The translations under genes were made by a program, and so were the position numbers. The notes beneath the pieces were generated by a model that searched no databases, had not been told where the DNA came from, and worked only from the letters and a program-made list of their open reading frames with translations. DNA of 64,000 bases from Montifringilla adamsi. Its lineage: Eukaryota; Chordata; Aves; Passeriformes; Passeridae. Numbering within the stretch: position 1 is the first letter of the stretch; every line of letters begins with the position of its first letter. The DNA lies in the NCBI GenBank assembly GCA_017590115.1, contig JAGGNK010012559.1, positions 3,455,236-3,519,235 on the forward strand, in the 5' to 3' direction. Shown piece by piece: positions 59,095 to 64,000 of the stretch.

Positions 59095-59512
59095 ATGAGC
59101 AGAACATGACCCTGTGGCATTCACATTCTCTGAACAGATGGAGATAATTCTCTCTCTCAAGATTTTTTTTTCCTGAAGAAGCATAGAGGGAAAACAATTT
59201 TTATCTCTGCTTGCTGCTCCTGGTGTTTTGGACATGTGGAATGTGTTGGGAAGATTGTTTACCTAAAATAATTTAATAATTATATCCTGGTGGAGATTCT
59301 TTATGTTAATTAGCCTATCAAGTCCAAGCTGTGTGGACTGTCAGTCTGCAGACAGTCAGGAGTTTTTCAGTTAGTAGTAAATATGATATAATACAGTACA
59401 GTGTAGTATAACTCTTTAATATAGTTGTAATGTAATATAGTGTAGTTTTAATAAAGCTAGTGTTCAGCATTCTGAAACCTTAAAGTCAAATACCAATCAT
59501 TTCCTTCATCAG
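59095..59512 (+). mobile_element. solo LTR, about 418 bp
   Basis: Landmarks recognised from passerine LTRs are 'gcattcacattctctgaaca', 'gggaaaacaatttttatctc', 'gctgctcctggtgttttgga' and 'atgtgttgggaagattgttt', with AATAAA at 59450-59455 and an end in 'caaataccaatcatttcc'. Weak TATA-like sequence (gatataatac) lies near 59381. About 185 bp separates it from the ERV-like repeat to the left, so the two may be parts of one rearranged element. Confidence 0.72.
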
Positions 59513-61096
59513 GAGTATCTTCTTTTCAATATGACCCTGCCTCTTGGCAGAGCCCCCAGCACAGGATCTGCCTAAATGCCCCAACCTGGCTGGATCTCCT
59601 TTCTCTCCCCTCATTTTTCTCACTGCCCTTGGGTTTTTTCCTGCTGCTCTTTTGCCAGATCCTTTTCACCACGTGTCTGGCCCTGGATTGCTGTGGGATC
59701 TTCTCTCCCTTCCCTGGTGCTTGGCTGCACTTTGGGGACACACAGGGTGGGACAGCACCCTGGGGTTCAGGCCACCTTGCTGTCATGACACTTTCCCGTG
59801 GGATTTTGGGCTCCTTTCTCTCTAAGCCCAACCACCCCAGAGTCACCTGCAGCAATGGGAGGTGAAAAATGCTGGGGGAAGGGAGATTTGTTCCTTGGCA
59901 CCGTCCTTATAATGCACATGGGGAAATTAACTTAAAGCCTGGGTTATGAAGAGAGCTAATTAGTTAATCCATGTAAAGTGCTTTAAGACTCTGGAATGAG
60001 GGGGAAGAATAGCTAATGGGGGAGCTCAGACAAGGCTCTCCTGATGCAAAGTGAATTTCTGACAAGAAATCCTTACTGTACAGAACGGAATTAAATTCAA
60101 GGGCTTGTCTAAAAGAAAAACCTCAGAATTGATCACATCCCAGTGAATAAAGACAGTCCATCAGTTCAAGGGCATCTTACACGGATATCCATGCCCACTA
60201 ATTATTCTGCTTGAAACCAGCCTTCCTGGCAGATTCCCAGAGTCGATGCATCGAGGACCTCTGTGTCAACATTAGCTTTATACCAGACGGATAATTGGTG
60301 GTAAGTACCCAGAGCTGGACTGTGCTGGACAACATAATGGCAAAAATTAAATTCTTCCAACAAAATAGCTCTTTGCAAGCATGTTCAAGCAAACCAGGCT
60401 CGGGAGAGAGCTCCTCTGTGAGGCAGCACAATTACAGAGCAATTAGAGGGGTGAACTTCAGCAGCTCACCTGCACAACACCTATTTTCTCCTCTACAATC
60501 GTCTGTCAAGGCTTCAAACATTTCCTTTGTTCCAAACAACAGTCACTGGCTGAATTACCATCAGCAAGAACACTGTGCAGCCATACAGCCAGCAGGAATC
60601 TGGGAATGGTGTCTCACAGCATTTGCCAAAGGCAAATACTCGTTTCTGGCCGAATCCTGCACTTTTTAGAGAAATTGTTCTCCCCATGGGCTCTCTCAGG
60701 AGAAATTATTTGCACCTCTGAGCACTGGCCATGTTGGTACCCAGGAGATGATACTCATGTCTCCATCAGGCTCTGCAAGCACCAGTGTGCCCAGTGGGGA
60801 GAGCATCCAAACTGGGCAGTGCTCGCTGGGGCGTGGGGCTGGATGTCACCTGCTGGAGCAGCCCTGTCCCCACCCTTGGTGGCAGCTCTGGGGGTACCAG
60901 TGTGTGGCAGCAGGAACAGGAAATCTTTATTCCCCTCCATGGGCGCTCAGGGCCCTGCAGCCCTGAGATAAACCCTCTGCATGTCTGTTTTAACTCCTTC
61001 CTTCCCTCCCTTTGGCCCTCATGTGGGCGGACTCTGGGTGCTGGTAACCAGCAAGGGATGGCTGAGTTGTCTCTCCCTGGGGAGTTCCATGGCAGG
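59513..61096. other. single-copy DNA, no gene recognised
   Basis: No element is recognised. Open frames of up to 124 codons occur without motifs. The part at 59910-60300 is AT-rich and unique. Confidence 0.5.
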
Positions 61097-61280
61097 GGAA
61101 GCTCAGACCAGACATTAGGAAAAGGTTCTTCACCCACAGAGTGAACAGGCTCCCAGGAAAGCAGTCAAGGAGCATCTGGACAACACTCTCAGGGATTGTT
61201 TTTCAGGCCAGGAGATGGCTGTGATGATCCTCACGTGTCCCTTCCAGTCTGGGGTTTTCCATGACTCTGTGGTTCTAAGA
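61097..61280 (+). mobile_element. CR1 LINE 3' end
   Basis: Landmarks are 'gctcagaccagacattagga', 'aaaggttcttcacccacaga', 'aggagcatctggacaacact', 'ctcagggattgtttttcagg' and 'gatcctcacgtgtcccttcc', ending in gactctgtggttcta. It belongs to the same CR1 type as 49290-49527. Confidence 0.9.
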
Positions 61281-61373
61281 TGCCATGGCTGTGCCCAGGG
61301 AAGCCTGACACTATTCCCATTCTCCCTCCCACCCTGCACTGCTGCTGGACTGATCTTTGGGATGGTGGGACAC

Positions 61374-61518
61374 GGGACCCATCCCTGGAGGTGTCCAAGG
61401 AACACCTGGATATGGCACTCAGTGCTCTGAGCTGTGTGACAAGGTGGAGATCGGTTACAGGCTGGACTCAACCACCTCAGAGATTTCTTCCCACCTAAAT
61501 AATTCTGTGTTTCTGTGA
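61374..61518 (+). mobile_element. CR1 LINE 3' end
   Basis: Landmarks are 'catccctggaggtgtccaag', 'tggatatggcactcagtgct', 'gtgacaaggtggagatcggt' and 'caggctggactcaaccacct', ending in 'aattctgtgtttctgtga'. It lies about 93 bp from another CR1 of a different type, so two insertions are likely. Confidence 0.9.
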
Positions 61519-63149
61519 CCCCAGGATGCTGGAATTTGGAGACCCCCAGGATTCTGGGATGTGGGGAGCAGCCAGACCCACCACCCTGGGACTCACTTGC
61601 TGTCAGCAGCCACTCAGCCATGCGGAAAGGCCGAGCTGTACCAAGCTGTGCAGAGCTGCACCAAGCTCCCACTCACCCTGAGTGGCACGAGAGGGAAGCA
61701 GAGGTGACAGTGATGCAGGAGACTTGAATCAGTCCGGCTGCTCTGTCTAGTGAATGGCACAAATTGGATTATGTTGTGAAGTTTCCAATGAGGACAGCTC
61801 TGCTGTTTGAGTGGCATTTCCATATTCTGTCAAGCAACCCACATGCCCATAAAATCTGATAAGTTTTCTCGGTCATCACTTTGTGTATTTTTATGAGTCT
61901 ATTAAAATGTGATTTACATTTTTCCAATTTCCCCCCCCTCTTTTCCCTTCAATATGCCCAAGGGATGGGTGAATTAGATTGGAGGGAGCCCAGGACCATA
62001 TGGCCAATTGGATTAGGCTCTCCTAAGTGCTCAGCAGAAAGTAATAGGGGTTTTAAACCTGGATCCCAAATTCTGGAAGCCTATCTTGTCTGAATTGCCA
62101 AACAGCTCTGTTTTATAAGGCTCTTGTGGAGTGCTGGGGCCAGTGGCATGTTGACAAAGATGCCCAAGGTGTGTCCTGGCAGCTGACTGATGACAAGGAC
62201 CTCCGGGCTAGTGCTGGGGTGGCACTTGAGGCACAGGGCCACCTCCCCCCGCTTCCCTGGCCAGCACTCTCCGGGCAGGGGGGGATGGCAGGGAGCAGGC
62301 AGGGCAGTGGGTGGTGAGGGCAGGGGTGGTGGTTCAGCCCCGAGCTGACACCTTCCAGCCCCAAATGCTGGCTGGAGCACCCAGGACACCCTGGGCATCG
62401 TGTCCAGGGGCTGCAGGTGTGACAGGCTCAGCGGGTGCCCCTGCAAAAGGGCAGCAAAGGGAGGAAGGCACAGTGGAGGTTTTGCTGCCCCATTCCCCTT
62501 CTCTCCCTGGACAAGAGAGCAATTTACACTGATTAACAGCCAAAAATAATCTAGTTTCACTCTCCACCTCCACTGGCAGCACATGCATTTTGTTTGTTTT
62601 CATTCTCCAACAGCCTCTGTATCCCCTGACACTTCTCTGCTTGTAAACAGTCGAGTATCACATTCCCCCTGTGGAAACTGTGGAAACCAGGGTCGACAAA
62701 AACCTGAAATCCACCTTTTTACTTCCCCCCCCCCCCTTTTTTGCAGCTGTGCTGCAATTTCAATTACCATATGCCTTGTTTTGCCCCCAGGGAATGGTGG
62801 TGAGGAGGAACAGGGGAAGTGTGGCAGGTAATGAAAGACACGTTCTCATTTCTGCTCCAGCAGATAGTGCAAGTGCCCATTAAATGCAGAAATTAATTGT
62901 TTAAATTGTTCTGAGCAGCATTTATGGTGATCTCCTTGTCGGTGCAGCTGGGCACTGCCTTTCAAAAGCTTCCCTGCGCCATCTGCAGCCCAACACTCCA
63001 GCAGCGACTGTCTCACCACAAACTAATTTGTTCAACACGCATTTATTGCACAACACTTACAAAAATACGTGTCAAAAATGCAGATTTTTTTCCTTTTTCC
63101 CCTTTTGTGTTCATGCTGTTCCAGGGACAAAGTGCTGCAGCACCCAAAG
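61519..63149. other. single-copy DNA with a C12 run
   Basis: No gene or element is recognised. A C12 homopolymer lies at 62725-62736, followed by T6. Open frames of up to 167 codons (62081-62584, minus) lack motifs. Confidence 0.5.
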
Positions 63150-63250
63150 GTGGCACTTTGTGACACAGTGTCATGGGCACAGGGGTGTTTGGTTGAGGGT
63201 TGAATCTGATGATCTTGGAGGGTTTTCCACCATTAATGATTCCATGATTG
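63150..63250 (+). mobile_element. CR1 LINE 3' end (short)
   Basis: The tail reads 'gttgaatctgatgatcttgg', 'agggttttccaccattaatg' and attccatgatt, a decayed CR1 3' terminus. A related tgtcatgggcacaggg lies upstream. Confidence 0.75.
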
Positions 63251-63840
63251 GAGCATTCCAAGGCACTGCCTCACCCAGCCAGAGCAGCTGCATCTGGAAA
63301 AACCAAAATCCCCACTGGAGCTGTCTGAGGGCACAGCCAGGATATGCAGAGGGCACAGGGAGACCTGAGAGCCAGGAGGGTGAGTGAGGATGGAAGTGCT
63401 CCCAGTGCTCCCAGTGCCCCCAGCCTGCCCAGCCAAGCTCCTCTCCATCCCACTAAGCCTGAAGAGGGAAACACGCAGGCTGCAAGCGGGATAAATCCCC
63501 TCCTCCAGCCCATTTCAGAGGCTGGGCAGTGATACAAACCTTTGGCTGGGTGCTGGAAAATGAAATAGTCCCTGGCTGGGACTGCTGCTCCCAGGGTCTG
63601 CCCCCACCAGGGACCTGACCCCTGGGTCTGGGGCCACCAGGGGCAGGCACTGGAACCTCCACAGGCAGGAAAAGGTCCTGGCAGGGCAAGGGACAGCTCC
63701 CTGTGAGTACTGAGGAAGGCAACAGCTGTCAAGTGATATAAAACTCCAGCATCCAGTAATTCCTTCTGTTTTTCCAAAGCCTCGGTGCCTGGTGCCAGCA
63801 GGGCTGACAGGGACTGTAACGGCCACCAGCCCAGGGCAGG
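63251..63840. other. single-copy DNA, no gene recognised
   Basis: GC-richer with overlapping frames. The 230-codon minus-strand frame at 63271-63963 starts on TTG inside the next CR1 and is not a gene. Confidence 0.5.
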
Positions 63841-63978
63841 GTTTAACAGACATGGATGTGGCACTTCGGGACATGTGGAAGTGGCACTTGGGGACATGTG
63901 GTGGATGGGCAGTGCTGAGGGAATGGTTGGACTCGATGATTTTAATGACTTTTTCCAGCTCAAGTGATTCTGTGGTTT
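63841..63978 (+). mobile_element. CR1 LINE 3' end with 23-bp duplication
   Basis: Landmarks are 'gtttaacagacatggatgtg', 'atggttggactcgatgattt' and 'aatgactttttccagctcaa', ending in gattctgtggttt. A unit 'gtggcacttcgggacatgtg' plus gaa at 63858-63880 is followed by a near copy from 63881. Confidence 0.9.
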
Positions 63979-64000
63979 ATCCTGTCAGATGAAAGCTCCC

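Noticed and set aside
63271..63963. 230-codon minus-strand frame
   Set aside because: It begins on TTG within the antisense of a CR1 3' end and has no recognised domain.
1..64000. tRNA, rRNA or tRNA-derived SINE
   Set aside because: I found no convincing B-box (ggttcgaatcc-like) with a matching A-box, and no rRNA-like sequence.

Overview
This window looks like bird nuclear DNA, most likely from a songbird (passerine). The evidence is the repeat content. There are many 5'-truncated CR1 LINE 3' ends, with the typical 'ggttggactcgatg' stretch and an attctg(t/g)g-type tail. There are also about a dozen solo or partial LTRs whose sequences I recognise, from memory, as passerine endogenous retrovirus LTRs. 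No database search was run, so family names are not given. There is no prokaryotic gene organisation, and no rRNA, tRNA or CRISPR array.

I find no protein-coding gene I can defend. The long open frames are tandem-repeat artefacts, lie in or antisense to CR1 or LTR sequence, or lack an ATG. The window therefore reads as intergenic or intronic, made of single-copy DNA broken up by mobile elements and minisatellites. Two weak coding candidates are recorded with low confidence: an exon-like 106-base segment at 40563-40668 (+) and an ATG-initiated 98-codon frame at 43805-44101 (-).

Layout. 1-13 kb: single-copy DNA with two neighbouring LTRs (4.6-5.3 kb), a 117/125-bp tandem duplication (7.6 kb), a solo LTR with a 6-bp target-site duplication and an AT-rich core (8.9-9.5 kb), and a complete minus-strand LTR (12.4-13.0 kb). 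13-24 kb: CR1 pieces, a 71-bp dimeric minisatellite (15.6 kb), a 19-bp minisatellite (18.6 kb), a second LTR of the AT-core family (19.0-19.6 kb), a tandem array of about 175-bp units (21.9-22.6 kb) and an adjoining 694-bp LTR. 24-47 kb: mostly single-copy DNA with one long minus-strand CR1, five LTRs, homopolymers and several AT-rich non-repetitive stretches that could be conserved non-coding elements. 48-56 kb: the most rearranged part, with two unrelated minisatellites of 31-bp period, CR1 copies, a very recent 1,810-bp tandem duplication (51582-55201, six substitutions seen by eye) and a third, mosaic partial copy at 55.8-56.1 kb. 56-64 kb: single-copy DNA, a composite LTR/ERV-like region (58.4-59.5 kb) and four CR1 3' ends.

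The main point of interest is genome dynamics: the fresh tandem duplication with its partial third copy, the LTR family with a variable AT tract between promoter and poly(A) signal, and the nested minisatellites. I see no evidence for a new multi-gene system.
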